A stretch of 64,000 bases of DNA. Source: Methanomethylovorans hollandica DSM 15978 (lineage in GTDB: Archaea > Halobacteriota > Methanosarcinia > Methanosarcinales > Methanosarcinaceae). The translations under genes and the position numbers were made by a program. The number at the start of each line of letters is the position of its first letter. Position 1 is the first letter of the stretch. The notes beneath the pieces were generated by a model, which had not been told where the DNA came from, did not search any database, and saw only the letters and a program-made list of their open reading frames with translations. Location: positions 1,302,001 through 1,366,000 of the forward strand of contig NC_019977.1 in the NCBI RefSeq assembly GCF_000328665.1, read 5' to 3'. Positions 17,213-26,543 of the stretch are shown here, one piece after another.

Positions 17213-18145
17213 TCAACTACCTCTCTCTACTGTAATTTGATCGTAAACTATACCTTCTGGTAATCGATCTAGTCCTTTCCTCTTGTCTGCTGGCTGTGCA
17301 AGGTAAGTTTCAAAATCTTGTTGGGTATTACTATCTGCAATAATGGCACATATATCCATCTTTACATTGGTACTATATGGCTCGCCAAGGTAGGCAGGAG
17401 AATACCACTCTCCATTATTACTACTAATTGCAGCAGAGTTAGGTTGAGGATAATAACGATTAGATGAAAGGACTACAACCCATATTGTACTTCCTTCGGG
17501 TATGTTTTTTGATGTTCCTTTCACAGTTTCTTGATAATCAACTAAAGTATTATCGTTTGGATAGGTAATTTCTACTATAGAAACTGCAGGATCATCTTTC
17601 ACTGCGTAATTTGTGATATTGTCTTCTATGTTGTTATGCGGAACCACGAGAAGGTTATAATAGGTACTGTGCATTTTTCCATCAGCACCCTGACCCTTAA
17701 TCTCAATTTCGTGTTTACCTATTAAAACACTTTTATCAACATTTATCATTAAATTAGAAGTATATGAGGGAGAAGCTCCTCCAATGGGTCGAATAAATGT
17801 GGTCACAACACCAGAAGGTTGCTGACTTGAACTGAGGCTAATCGATTCATCATATCCGTTTATACTCTCAACAGTGATTGATGTTTGTACTACTCCTCCC
17901 TGTTCAACTTTTCCTTCCATTGGGTCAACAGAAATACTAAAGTCCGATAATTCATCCGATAATTCATCCTGATGATTAACAAAACCAATTAGAAGCATTG
18001 CAACTAGGGTTAAAAATCCTATTAATAGAGTTAAAAGTTGATCTTTGGATAATTTTGTCCTCTTCCCTTTTTGGCTTTTAATTATGGGTGGATTTGGGTT
18101 CTTCGTTGTTGAATCTTGATTTGTGGATATATTTGTCTTCTTCAC
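17213..18145 (-). CDS. Membrane-anchored extracellular protein of unknown function
   Basis: About 310 residues from a GTG at 18145 (an alternative TTG lies at 18160). A basic N-terminal stretch (KSQKGKRTKLSKDQLL) precedes one transmembrane helix (LLIGFLTLVAMLLIGF). An outside domain with beta-sandwich-like patterns follows (VEQGGVVQTSITVESINGYD, SLSSSQQPSGV), and then a second beta-rich region (SIVEITYPNDNTLVDYQETV, GSTIWVVVLSSNRYYPQP). The second part resembles Ig-like surface modules. I do not recognise the family. No operon partner. Confidence 0.6.
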   Translation of the reverse strand: MKKTNISTNQDSTTKNPNPPIIKSQKGKRTKLSKDQLLTLLIGFLTLVAMLLIGFVNHQDELSDELSDFSISVDPMEGKVEQGGVVQTSITVESINGYDESISLSSSQQPSGVVTTFIRPIGGASPSYTSNLMINVDKSVLIGKHEIEIKGQGADGKMHSTYYNLLVVPHNNIEDNITNYAVKDDPAVSIVEITYPNDNTLVDYQETVKGTSKNIPEGSTIWVVVLSSNRYYPQPNSAAISSNNGEWYSPAYLGEPYSTNVKMDICAIIADSNTQQDFETYLAQPADKRKGLDRLPEGIVYDQITVERGS

Positions 18146-18289
18146 CGTGCACCAACTCAATATTTTACTTTCAATTTCTTTAATATATTCTCAATTCCAA
18201 TGTAAATAGATATCGTTTAAACGTAATAAAATATAATATATAAACAAAATAGTATAAAACTGAAAGAAGGGATTTCACTCCTTCTTTCC

Positions 18290-18814
18290 ACCAAACATAT
18301 ACAGTACAAATGCACTGAGACCAACGAGAGGCAGGAGTACTACAAAACCATAAGTTCTGTAGATATTGAGGCTAAGTATTCTAGGGTGTATGCTATTTCG
18401 AAGCTTACTGGTTCTACCCCCAGGGTGTTGGCCAGGTTTAAGATACTTAATGAAAACAAAACCTGAGGGCAACGAATAAAACCCTTCAACTTTTACAACC
18501 TGGGGTTCCAGATAATAAAAGAGAATGGTAAATCTGTGAAACCCTTAGCCCCTTTCTCTACCAATCCCCAGGAAATAGTGTATGAGCCTTTCATTGATTA
18601 TGAAACAGGAGAGATTAAGCAAGGATCACATTACTTCAAACCACTAAGTAAAATCATAATGCAATATGTAGATCATACAAAGAACAAGTTTGATGATGAT
18701 GTGGCTATTCTGGAAAGAAAGCATGTTCAGGCTGATGATGTTATTTACATAGGAAAGGAAGCAAACAATATTGATGAAAGCGCAATCATTAGCCCGAGAC
18801 CACAAAAGATTTAA
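18290..18814 (+). pseudogene. C-terminal part of an unknown protein, interrupted by an in-frame TGA
   Basis: One frame stays open on both sides of a TGA at 18464-18466. Before it: KYSRVYAISKLTGSTPRVLA, RFKILNENKT. After it: KPFNFYNLGFQIIKENGKSV, IVYEPFIDYETGEIKQGSHY, FKPLSKIIMQYVDHTKNKF, ending at 18814. The first part looks like a helix-turn-helix. The composition on both sides is that of a real protein. There is no good start upstream, so it is also 5'-truncated. Family not recognised. A GTG at 18536 could start a 92-residue remnant. Confidence 0.45.
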
Positions 18815-18837
18815 ACAGTTATCTATTTACAAGCTTT

Positions 18838-19608
18838 ATGACAGAATCGCCAATTTTTGAGATATTTGATGGATTGCCCAGGCAGGGTCCTGGCAGTAAT
18901 GAATGTACTGAAAAAGCCTTTAATTTGCTTTCTTCCCTTCCTGCAGGCACTAAGATCCTTGACATTGGTTGTGGTGTGGGCATGCAGACAATACATCTTG
19001 CGAAGATCTGCAACGATTGTCACATCACTGCAACTGACATTTACCAGCCTTTTCTGGATAAACTGATGGAAAATGCAGTTAAAGAAGGACTTGATGACAG
19101 GATTACCACGGTTTGTGCTTCCATGGATGACCTGCCTTTTGAAGCCGGAGAATTCGACATAATCTGGGCAGAAGGCTCCATCTTTATCCTTGGTCTTGAA
19201 AAAGGAATTAGCTACTGGAAACAGTTTCTGAAAGAAGGGGGTTACATGGCAGTGACAGAGAACACATGGTTCACGGATGAACCTTCTTCGAAAGTGCTTC
19301 AATTCTGGCAGGATATATATCCTGGTATCATGAACATACCTGACACTGAAAAAGTTATCACGGCAGCAGGATATGATATCATTGACCACTTTAAACTGCC
19401 AGCTTCGACATGGCATGATTTTTACTCCCATCTGGAAAAAAGAGTCCATGACATCAGTGATAGCTATAAAGAAAACACCGATGCAGAAATGATTCTTAGT
19501 TTTAACAGAAAAGAGATAGAGCTCTTCAGAGAGTATCCAGATGAATATGGTTATGCATTCTACATTTTTCGGAAGAACGCAAATAAATGTCCTGTTACTG
19601 ATAAATAA
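18838..19608 (+). CDS. Class I SAM-dependent methyltransferase
   Basis: 256 residues. SAM-binding motif I is ILDIGCGVGMQTIHLAK (about 40-56), the motif II acid is in ITATDIYQPFLDKL, and motif III is around MDDLPFEAGEFDIIWAEGS. The C-terminal half (NTWFTDEPSSKVLQFWQDIY) would carry the substrate lid. The acceptor substrate cannot be inferred. Apparently monocistronic. Confidence 0.88.
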   Translation: MTESPIFEIFDGLPRQGPGSNECTEKAFNLLSSLPAGTKILDIGCGVGMQTIHLAKICNDCHITATDIYQPFLDKLMENAVKEGLDDRITTVCASMDDLPFEAGEFDIIWAEGSIFILGLEKGISYWKQFLKEGGYMAVTENTWFTDEPSSKVLQFWQDIYPGIMNIPDTEKVITAAGYDIIDHFKLPASTWHDFYSHLEKRVHDISDSYKENTDAEMILSFNRKEIELFREYPDEYGYAFYIFRKNANKCPVTDK

Positions 19609-20046
19609 TTAAATGAACCTGAAACTTGAAAAGAAATCAAAGGAAAACAATATCTACTATCGTATATGGGGAGTGACTTGCTCATAAAAAGCAGGTCATA
19701 TCCGAATACAAATCGTTTTTAATTAAATTTTTTGCTCTACTACTCATCCCCATTTATGCTATTCGCCAACCACATTTTTTCTTCATTCTGACAAGTTCAA
19801 TGGCTTCTTTGCCTGTCATGTGTCCAATCTCATTTTCAACAAGACACAACTGCCTACATTTGATTATGAAGGTGATTTTTCATGAGTAATTTGTAGCTTG
19901 CAAAAAAATGTCAGGCAACATCAGGAAAATAATGACCCAGTATTGAAACAAATGTGATGCACCCAATTACTGTAGAAATTATAGATGTTCCAAGAACAAT
20001 GGTACTATTCTCATAGAGTTAGGCAACATATATTCATAGATTTTAT
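19609..20046. other. Gene-poor stretch with two minus-strand peptide relics
   Basis: No full gene. On the minus strand 19754-19879 is open without a start and reads CRQLCLVENEIGHMTGKEAI then ELVRMKKKCGWRIA. 19911-20018 is open and reads NSTIVLGTSIISTVIGCITF, a transmembrane-like end that could be the tail of a transporter. Both look like decayed C-termini; neither family is certain. Confidence 0.35.
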
Positions 20047-20446
20047 TCACAGTTGCGTATTAATTTTTTCAATAGTAATAACCAATGCCCCTCTTGCCCA
20101 AGAAAATTTTGATTTTGCCAGATCAGCATATTTTCCTGAAGTTTGAACTTCTCCTTTTCCAGAAATGCAGCATCCCTGACCAGGGCTATTGGTCCCCTGG
20201 ACTTTCTTTGAAGCTATCAGCATCTCCACTTGGGGGTTCTTTTTAAGGTTCTCCTCGGTTATATTATAAAATCCGGCCGGAATAACGATTATTCCGCTAT
20301 CTTCAGTTTTTAATGCTCTCATATATCCCCCCCATGTAGCCACCATATGTGGACCACTATCTCCGCAAGTTGCAATGGCAACCCATTCTGTATTATCTAG
20401 AACTTCCTTGCATTTGCCTTCTATTTGTACTATATTAGCCCCCCAT
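20047..20446 (-). pseudogene. Pyridoxamine-5'-phosphate-oxidase-like (FMN-binding split barrel) protein with a frame break at its start
   Basis: From 20346 leftward 99 codons are open, but homologous-looking coding sequence extends upstream: VQIEGKCKEVLDNTEWVAIA, TCGDSGPHMVATWGGYMRAL. The natural ATG at 20446 is followed by a run of G (20439-20444 on the plus strand as C6). With six G the frame hits a stop at once; with five it reads MGANIVQIEGK and continues to the end, giving about 132 residues. These proteins bind flavin and reduce or oxidise small molecules. The break could be a sequencing error, a mutation, or slippage-based switching. Confidence 0.65.
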
Positions 20447-20461
20447 TAATTTCAATCAAAT

Positions 20462-20522
20462 GATTTCAAACTAGTATAATTAACTACGTTTTTATAAAAT
20501 ATAAATCAATGGGTTTGAAATC
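20462..20522. promoter_or_regulatory. Perfect 10-bp inverted repeat around a TATA-like region
   Basis: GATTTCAAAC (20462-20471) and GTTTGAAATC (20513-20522) are exact reverse complements 41 bp apart. Between them, on the minus strand, lies an AT-rich TATATTTTATAAAA segment, about 40-60 bp upstream of the flavoprotein ATG. This looks like two half-operators flanking a promoter. Confidence 0.45.
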
Positions 20523-20631
20523 TCATATTTAAGGGGTAAATAAATTACAGTTTATTTAAGTGTGTTAAAAGATATTATAATGAAGACAAATATGTGGGAA
20601 AAACAAAAAAGAAGGTTTTTAATTACGAAAA

Positions 20632-21108
20632 TCACTTCGCAATATCAACAATACAACCTTCTGGGAATATCATTCTAAATATAAAACCAACAAGTGGACC
20701 TGCAACAAACACTACCAGAGGATACGCAAATACAGCACTGATAGCAAGATTAGAGATCCAGGTTAAAGGTAGGTCTTTTGAAAAACCAACTGTTGAAATT
20801 GAAAAAAATAATGACATTAAAGTTGCCATTCCACCAACAAAAACTAATGCAGTTATACCTCTTTTCTGAAAAGAGGTGTGATGGTGTTTGTGTAATTTGA
20901 ACACTAATTTCATCCCATACCTTGCTACAATAAAATATTCAAGTGTAAATGCCACTATAAAAGTAAGAGGGAAACTTAACCAAGTCACTTTAATTATATC
21001 TGCAGAAAACCCTTGATGGATTGTTGTGTTGTATGCTGTCATTACAAATGCCATAAAGCAAACAAAAATAAATGTATGAATTAAATTTTCTTTTTTATTT
21101 TTTATCAA
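20632..21108 (-). CDS. DUF2798 family membrane protein
   Basis: 158 residues with four hydrophobic helices arranged as two similar halves (IHTFIFVCFMAFVMTAYNTT and ITALVFVGGMATLMSLFFS), the two-repeat layout typical of DUF2798. Between the halves is a His-rich loop (KLHKHHHTSFQKR). Function unknown; the proteins lie in the cytoplasmic membrane. The spacer 21109-21443 to the divergent SMR gene is AT-rich. Confidence 0.75.
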   Translation of the reverse strand: MIKNKKENLIHTFIFVCFMAFVMTAYNTTIHQGFSADIIKVTWLSFPLTFIVAFTLEYFIVARYGMKLVFKLHKHHHTSFQKRGITALVFVGGMATLMSLFFSISTVGFSKDLPLTWISNLAISAVFAYPLVVFVAGPLVGFIFRMIFPEGCIVDIAK

Positions 21109-21443
21109 ATTCTCACCTTGTGTGCGTGAAAAAATTATACAACATAAGAAAGTTTAACACAAGGAGTGTTTATGTATATCAAAAAAGTTGACATCTTCTT
21201 ATAGCCACGACATAGTAACAGATAAATGATAAACTTAACGCTATTGTTTTTATTGGCACGTCCCTAAAATGTTGAAAAATATGATGGTCCTGTACCTGAA
21301 TAGACTGAGGTGCAGGGAAGTTACAGCAAAATAGAGAAACTGTCCAAGTTCGCACCCTAAACAAAACCTTGTTCCAATAAATATAAATACATATTTAACA
21401 TCTGCAGCTTTTAATATTTATTAAAATCTGTGAAAGGAATAAG

Positions 21444-21761
21444 ATGGAATGGATTATTTTAATAATTGCAGGGTTATTTGAAACAGCTTGGGCGATAGGT
21501 CTGAAATACAGTGACGGATTGACCAGATTCTATCCAATGGTATTTACGGCCATTACTTTGATTTTAAGCATGTATCTATTGGAAAGAGCTTTGAGAACAC
21601 TGCCTGTTGGCACAGCTTATGCAGTTTGGACAGGTATCGGTATTATTGGCACAACAATATTGGGAATATACCTTTTCAATGAGTCTGTCAACATAACACG
21701 TATCTTCTTTATCGGATTGATCGTTGTTGGTATTGGCGGATTAAAACTGGTATCACCCTGA
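21444..21761 (+). CDS. SMR family exporter, SugE/Gdx type
   Basis: 105 residues with four transmembrane helices. The membrane-embedded Glu is in LIIAGLFETAWAIGLKYSDG (residue about 13), and the SMR motif LPVGTAYAVWTGIGIIGTTI is in helix 3. The W-A-I-G-L-K pattern after the Glu matches SugE/Gdx (guanidinium or quaternary-ammonium antiport) better than EmrE. It works as a dual-topology dimer in the cytoplasmic membrane. AGGA lies before the ATG. Followed after 47 bp by a regulator on the same strand. Confidence 0.9.
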   Translation: MEWIILIIAGLFETAWAIGLKYSDGLTRFYPMVFTAITLILSMYLLERALRTLPVGTAYAVWTGIGIIGTTILGIYLFNESVNITRIFFIGLIVVGIGGLKLVSP

Positions 21762-21808
21762 TCACCTGTTTCCCTTGAGTACAATACTCTGATCCATGAG
21801 TGAGAAAA

Positions 21809-22297
21809 ATGAATGATGTTGAAGAAAAGATAATTGACATCGGTCAGGAGATATTTAAAGGCTATGGAGTCGATGATATCACTGCACTGATCCTATCGAT
21901 ACTTAACTTTGAATCAAATGAGATAAGTATGGAGGAATTAGCACAGAGAACCGGATATAGTCTTGCTTCCATCAGCCTTAAGATCAAGCATATCGAACAA
22001 TTCTGGAGCATAAAGCGGGTATACAAGCCAGGATCCCGCAAAACATATCTGTATATGGAAAAAAACCTGTTAGATGCCTTTGCTACACAAATCAGGAATG
22101 GATTTGCAACCGAATTGGACATTGCAAAAAAGAAAATAAAGCCCCTTATAGAAGAATATAGGGAAAATGCCATTACACAGGAACAAAAAACAAAGCTCCA
22201 TACATATGAGAATTATCTATCTGAAATTAATAAGTTCGAAGCATTGATCCATTATATCTATCAACAAATTGATCATCTGAAAAATAATCAAGTTTGA
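21809..22297 (+). CDS. GbsR/MarR-type winged-helix regulator
   Basis: About 162 residues. The winged helix (ISMEELAQRTGYSLASISLK, IKHIEQFWSIKRVYKPGSRK) is followed by a long helical segment (FATELDIAKKKIKPLIEEYR) that usually dimerises. This layout is that of GbsR-like regulators of osmolyte or cation transport. A GTG at 21800 is an alternative start. Placement behind the SMR exporter suggests that it controls that gene, perhaps in response to an exported cation. Confidence 0.75.
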   Translation: MNDVEEKIIDIGQEIFKGYGVDDITALILSILNFESNEISMEELAQRTGYSLASISLKIKHIEQFWSIKRVYKPGSRKTYLYMEKNLLDAFATQIRNGFATELDIAKKKIKPLIEEYRENAITQEQKTKLHTYENYLSEINKFEALIHYIYQQIDHLKNNQV

Positions 22298-22463
22298 TCT
22301 ATTACTAACTCCAGGTCACATAGAACGATGGCAAAGTGCTGTATTGATATAAATGTAGCTTAAGTAGGATACTTTAAAAACATGAATCGAAAAACAGAAA
22401 AAAGACCACCGTCCGCAGCCCGTGTTTTGGGTTTGCATGACGGTTGGTAGATAGGTCTGCCTT

Positions 22464-23213
22464 TTATCCGATGTAGTATGTGACCTGTACTGAAATTGAA
22501 ACAGTGGACTCTCCTGGCTCAATTGGTGTGGCAACAGGTCCTGCTGCTGCATCTGCTGCTGCTTCTGGCACTGCATAGTAGACCTTGGAGTTTCCATTCT
22601 CGGATATGGATGCTGTCTGCACACCTTTAACCTTAAGATCCAGGCTGCTGGCAAGTGCATTGGCCTTTGTGGAAGCATCGGTTATGGCTTTGTTCATAAG
22701 GTCCTCACGGAGCTGTTCCTGCCTGTCATCAGATACTGAGAAGGAAATACTTCCTATCTGATTGGCTCCTGCAGCTGTTGACCTGTCGATGATCTCGCTC
22801 AGGTTGCCGAGTTTTGTGGTTGTGACCTGCACACTGTTGGATGCAGAGTAACTTGTGATATTCTGTTCTTTGTCATAGTTGTAGACAGGATACACAGAGA
22901 CATAGGATGTCTGTAGTTCCCGGTCCTCCAGACCCAATGCCTTGAGTTCTGTGACGACAGCGCTCATGAGGGCTGCGTTCTGATCAGATGCGGCCTTTGC
23001 AGTATCATCCTGGACCACCACACCTATGCTTAAGGTGGCTGTGTCAGGCACTACCTTCTCTTCTGCGTATCCGCTCATGGTTATTGTGTCTGCAGTATTT
23101 GATCCACTCTGCGAGATGGCGTATATCGTTAACGCCATCACCACAAGGACAACTGATAGCGCAATGATAGCTAAATAGGATCTATCTTTTTGATTTTCCT
23201 GTGACATTTTCAC
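22464..23213 (-). CDS. SIMPL (DUF541) domain protein, membrane-anchored
   Basis: 249 residues. One N-terminal transmembrane segment (LAIIALSVVLVVMALTIYAI) is followed by the SIMPL domain: TITMSGYAEEKVVPDTATLS, LQTSYVSVYPVYNY, then ITSYSASNSVQVTTTKL, ending in VSISVQVTYYIG. An Ala/Pro-rich low-complexity piece (PEAAADAAAGPVATP) precedes the last strand. SIMPL proteins assemble outside the cytoplasmic membrane; their role is not settled. Convergent with the regulator gene at 22297. Confidence 0.88.
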   Translation of the reverse strand: MKMSQENQKDRSYLAIIALSVVLVVMALTIYAISQSGSNTADTITMSGYAEEKVVPDTATLSIGVVVQDDTAKAASDQNAALMSAVVTELKALGLEDRELQTSYVSVYPVYNYDKEQNITSYSASNSVQVTTTKLGNLSEIIDRSTAAGANQIGSISFSVSDDRQEQLREDLMNKAITDASTKANALASSLDLKVKGVQTASISENGNSKVYYAVPEAAADAAAGPVATPIEPGESTVSISVQVTYYIG

Positions 23214-23371
23214 ACTCTCCTTGTTAGGTGCATTGTTAACCGGTGAGTCTGTCTTGTCATGGCCGGTTATTGCATGTTATATAGGGAGCTATACATATTA
23301 AAGAATTGGCTAAACTTCAGATGAACTTGCAGTTATATGCAAAGACTGATGACGATATGAATAAATTTAGC

Positions 23372-23641
23372 TTATTTCAACCCCGGAGCTTTTAAAGAGA
23401 TCCGGAATTCCCAGTTCAATTTATTTTTATTTACGGGTACGAAATTACATCTGACCATCGCTTCTTTAAACTGCTTATTTGTGATAAAGAAACCATCTTG
23501 GGATGCTTCGAACAAATTTTTAAGTGCATAACTAGTATAATTTTTATTTGGTGTTTTTTCAGGGATGATGTTTTGCATTATCCAATTGTATATGGTTTCT
23601 TTTTCCACATCGCTTAATTCATATTCACTCATATTGCTCAC
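23372..23641 (-). CDS. Small uncharacterised protein
   Basis: 89 residues, no signal or membrane segment. The sequence (LSDVEKETIYNWIMQNIIPE, SYALKNLFEASQDGFFITNK, KQFKEAMVRCNFVPVNKN) suggests a compact helical fold like small phage or plasmid proteins, but I recognise no named family. It lies downstream of a minus-strand relic at 23661-23831. Confidence 0.5.
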   Translation of the reverse strand: MSNMSEYELSDVEKETIYNWIMQNIIPEKTPNKNYTSYALKNLFEASQDGFFITNKQFKEAMVRCNFVPVNKNKLNWEFRISLKAPGLK

Positions 23642-23660
23642 TTCTGTCTTTCATATTCTC

Positions 23661-23831
23661 TCAGCAACGTACTACTAAGCTCTGCTCTCCTTTAATTACG
23701 ACCTGTAAATCTATTGCTCTATAAACCCAACCTATTGATCTATAAACCCAACCCGGAATATTTTCTTTTACATAAGCATTCAAGATAAAAGGCTTATCTG
23801 TCTTATCCTTCCAAATTTTATCCTGATAAGT
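23661..23831 (-). pseudogene. Gene relic with a 21-bp tandem duplication
   Basis: Open for 57 codons without a start. It reads IWKDKTDKPFILNAYVKENI, then PGWVYRSI and GWVYRAI in tandem, then DLQVVIKGEQSLVVRC and a stop. The peptide looks like the end of a real protein of unknown family. The repeated unit is seven codons (GGTTGGGTTTATAGA plus six bases). The remaining 23832-24055 region holds nothing I can identify. Confidence 0.4.
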
Positions 23832-24055
23832 TCAAAATAAGGTCAATACAATTTACGTTACGATATTTTTTCTTTTCAGTATAAACTTACACTATTAAGT
23901 ATCCTGAAGATCTATTATCTACCACATTGCTAGAAAAAAGAAAAATGATTTTGTTTTTGTTTGATCTTGCACACAATGAGAAGCTATGCGAGAAACCAGT
24001 GCATAGTCCAGTGCAAAGCTGAATGCACATGGGCATCATGAGAAAGGTGGAAAAT

Positions 24056-25357
24056 ATGGATTATATCAGTGATTTTTTTGGATTTATGAAAAAGGCGACA
24101 ACATCTGTTCAGACGGTGGATGCCATAAGAGAACGTCTGAAAGCTGCAGGTTTTATGGAACTGGAAATGAATGAGTCATGGATGTTGAATGGATCGGAGA
24201 AATACTATCTGACCCCCTATCCTTCCATGTTGGTGGGCTTTACTGTCGGAAGCGGTAAGTTTCCGATAAGAAGTGTGAAGATGATCGCTGCTCACACAGA
24301 TAATCCCGGATTTCGGATCAAACCCAATCCTGAGGTTAACAGTGAAGGAATGCTGACACTGAATGTGGAACGTTACGGCGGACCTATTCTGAACACATGG
24401 TTCGACCGTCCTTTATCCATCGCCGGAAGAATAGCCGTGAGATCCGATGAGGTGCTGAAGCCAAGAGTGATACATCTGGATTTTAAAAGACCTATACTTA
24501 TCATCCCTAATCTGGCCATACATATGAACCGCGAGGTCAATAAAGGAATAGAGATCAAGGTTCAAAAAGAAATGCAGCCTCTCTTGACCCAGTTGATTGA
24601 AGATGAGATTAAGGATAAATATCTGCTGAAACTGGTTGCTAAGGAGGCTGGGGTACGTTGTGAAGATATTCTGGACATGGACCTGAATGTATATTGTTAT
24701 GAAGAAGGCATGCTGGTGGGCTCAAATGAAGAATTTATTTCCTGTCCGAGGATCGACGATCTGTCCATGGTATACACTGCTATGGAAGCTCTTGTGGGAT
24801 CAAAGCATGAGCACGGGATCAACATGGTGGTATTCATGGACAATGAGGAGATTGGTTCTATGACCAGGCAAGGTGCTGACTCCGTGATACTGAGCAATGT
24901 TCTGGAAAGGATCCGTATGGGAACAGAGAAAACACAGAACACGGAACAAATATCCATCCATCAGGCGATGAACTTCTTTGTGATCTCTGCCGACTGTGCC
25001 CATGGGCTGCATCCCAATTACAGTGAAAAGAGCGATATCACCAATAAGCCTGTAATGAACAAAGGGATGGCCATTAAGATCAGTTGCAATCGTTCCTATG
25101 CATCTGAGGTGGATACTATTGCAGCTTTTCAGCAGCTGTGCGACAGGGCAGGTGTGAAATATCAAAAATTTGTGAACCATTCCGATCAACCAGGAGGAAC
25201 GACCCTGGGTCCTTTGATCAGCAAATATATGCCTGTTCATGTGGTGGATGTAGGAGTGCCGATGCTGGCAATGCATTCATCCAGGGAGTTGATGGGCAAA
25301 CAGGATTTCCTGGATTCCATCGGGATTTTCAGGACATTTTTCCAATTGCAGGAGTGA
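24056..25357 (+). CDS. M18 family aminopeptidase
   Basis: About 433 residues. Zinc-site signatures of M18 (aspartyl aminopeptidase, ApeB-like) in order: MIAAHTDNPGFRIKPNPE (first His/Asp), VVFMDNEEIGSMTRQGADS (catalytic Glu pair), VISADCAHGLHPNYSEK, and PVHVVDVGVPMLAMHSSREL (last His). Removes N-terminal, usually acidic, residues from peptides in the cytoplasm. I prefer ATG 24056, preceded by GGTGG, over upstream ATGs at 24023 and 24038. Isolated gene. Confidence 0.92.
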   Translation: MDYISDFFGFMKKATTSVQTVDAIRERLKAAGFMELEMNESWMLNGSEKYYLTPYPSMLVGFTVGSGKFPIRSVKMIAAHTDNPGFRIKPNPEVNSEGMLTLNVERYGGPILNTWFDRPLSIAGRIAVRSDEVLKPRVIHLDFKRPILIIPNLAIHMNREVNKGIEIKVQKEMQPLLTQLIEDEIKDKYLLKLVAKEAGVRCEDILDMDLNVYCYEEGMLVGSNEEFISCPRIDDLSMVYTAMEALVGSKHEHGINMVVFMDNEEIGSMTRQGADSVILSNVLERIRMGTEKTQNTEQISIHQAMNFFVISADCAHGLHPNYSEKSDITNKPVMNKGMAIKISCNRSYASEVDTIAAFQQLCDRAGVKYQKFVNHSDQPGGTTLGPLISKYMPVHVVDVGVPMLAMHSSRELMGKQDFLDSIGIFRTFFQLQE

Positions 25358-25494
25358 CGTATATCACTCAAAAGTTTAAATTTTAAGATAGCTCTGTATC
25401 GCCTCTGTAGCAGACATTTCATTTCAGGAAACTAATAAGATTGGTATTTTTTTAAAGCTTCAATAGATTTACACAGAACCAAAAAAGAAAAAGT

Positions 25495-26280
25495 TCATAT
25501 TTTAGTTATTGGTGTGGAATTTTCTAAATAATATTCGAAAAGTTCTTTTGCCCACTCAAGAGCCTTTCTGGAGGTACATAATATGTACTTATTATCAACT
25601 TCTCCATTGGTTCTTAATAAACTCATCAGAAGGTGGGTATCATCAAATGTAAAGAACAAGACCCTCATATCCTTATTGTAAACATACATCTTGAAGTTAT
25701 CATTTTTAAGAAGGGTTTCAAACTCCGTATGATGTTCTGTTATTATTTTATCCAGCAGTTCCTGAGAGAAAATAAAGTAGCTACTGATATTATTCTCAAG
25801 CATTTCTCTAAGTAACGAGTCAAATTCAGGATAAAGAAAAGCAGTGACCGTATAGACCGAATCGGGCATTTTATTATTAACATGAAATAAACTATGGAAC
25901 GAAAATATATCTGTTAGAGACGGACTTACTATATCACAGTCCTTAAGCTCACCCATTCTCTTCAGGAGTTCAGATGGTATAAAATCAATTTCATGAGTAC
26001 TCCAGTAATCGATATCTATATCAAAAGTATCAAGAGTATCTAGTAAAGGGACCATATCATTGACAATGATTTTTCCAACGGTTGTCAACTCATAAATATC
26101 ATCATAGTGATCAACAAGATAGTGTTCTTCCAATATTTTGATCTGGGGGAGGAGTGCCTGTCTGGTAGTATCCAGAGATTTGAGCAGGTATTCGGTTTCC
26201 CTTGCTCTATCTCTCAGTAATAGAAGAACCATTTTTCTCTTCTCTGACAGGAAAAGAACATCAAGCAAATTTTTTTTCAT
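25495..26280 (-). CDS. DUF1724/Msr-type winged-helix regulator
   Basis: 261 residues. The N-terminal winged helix (FLSEKRKMVLLLLRDRARET, LDTTRQALLPQIKILEEHYL, YELTTVGKIIVNDM) is followed by a conserved sensory half with SPSLTDIFSFHSLFHVN and MYVYNKDMRVLFFTFDDTHL. This architecture is characteristic of DUF1724 regulators of Methanosarcinales, whose Msr members control methanol and methylamine methyltransferase genes. No methyltransferase gene is adjacent, so the target is distant or different. Reads away from the 262-bp repeat element upstream. Confidence 0.88.
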   Translation of the reverse strand: MKKNLLDVLFLSEKRKMVLLLLRDRARETEYLLKSLDTTRQALLPQIKILEEHYLVDHYDDIYELTTVGKIIVNDMVPLLDTLDTFDIDIDYWSTHEIDFIPSELLKRMGELKDCDIVSPSLTDIFSFHSLFHVNNKMPDSVYTVTAFLYPEFDSLLREMLENNISSYFIFSQELLDKIITEHHTEFETLLKNDNFKMYVYNKDMRVLFFTFDDTHLLMSLLRTNGEVDNKYILCTSRKALEWAKELFEYYLENSTPITKI

Positions 26281-26543
26281 TTAGGTACATCCTTGAAGGG
26301 AACTATAATTTCAATTGCTCGTTACAAACAATCGACAATTAAAGGATCACAATTATTTAAAACAATTCTATTCTAAATAATATTTATTAAAAATATATGA
26401 AAACTAGTACGTATAAAAATATAGCACATATATGATGTTTTTCTGGTGCTAGTAAATGCTATGGAACTTGTAGGTGTCGGATCATGTTCCTGAAATACAA
26501 AAAAAGCCATGGCTATACAGCCATTTGAGTCAATTAAAAGAGT

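Noticed and set aside
18275-18472. 65-codon minus-strand frame ending in a transmembrane-like segment
   Set aside because: The plus strand of the same region reads as a better protein (18290-18814 pseudogene); the minus frame looks like its shadow.
21277-21313. Weak similarity between 21277-21313 and 54001-54037 as a new dispersed repeat
   Set aside because: About 30 bp with several mismatches in AT-rich spacers; not enough to call a repeat family.
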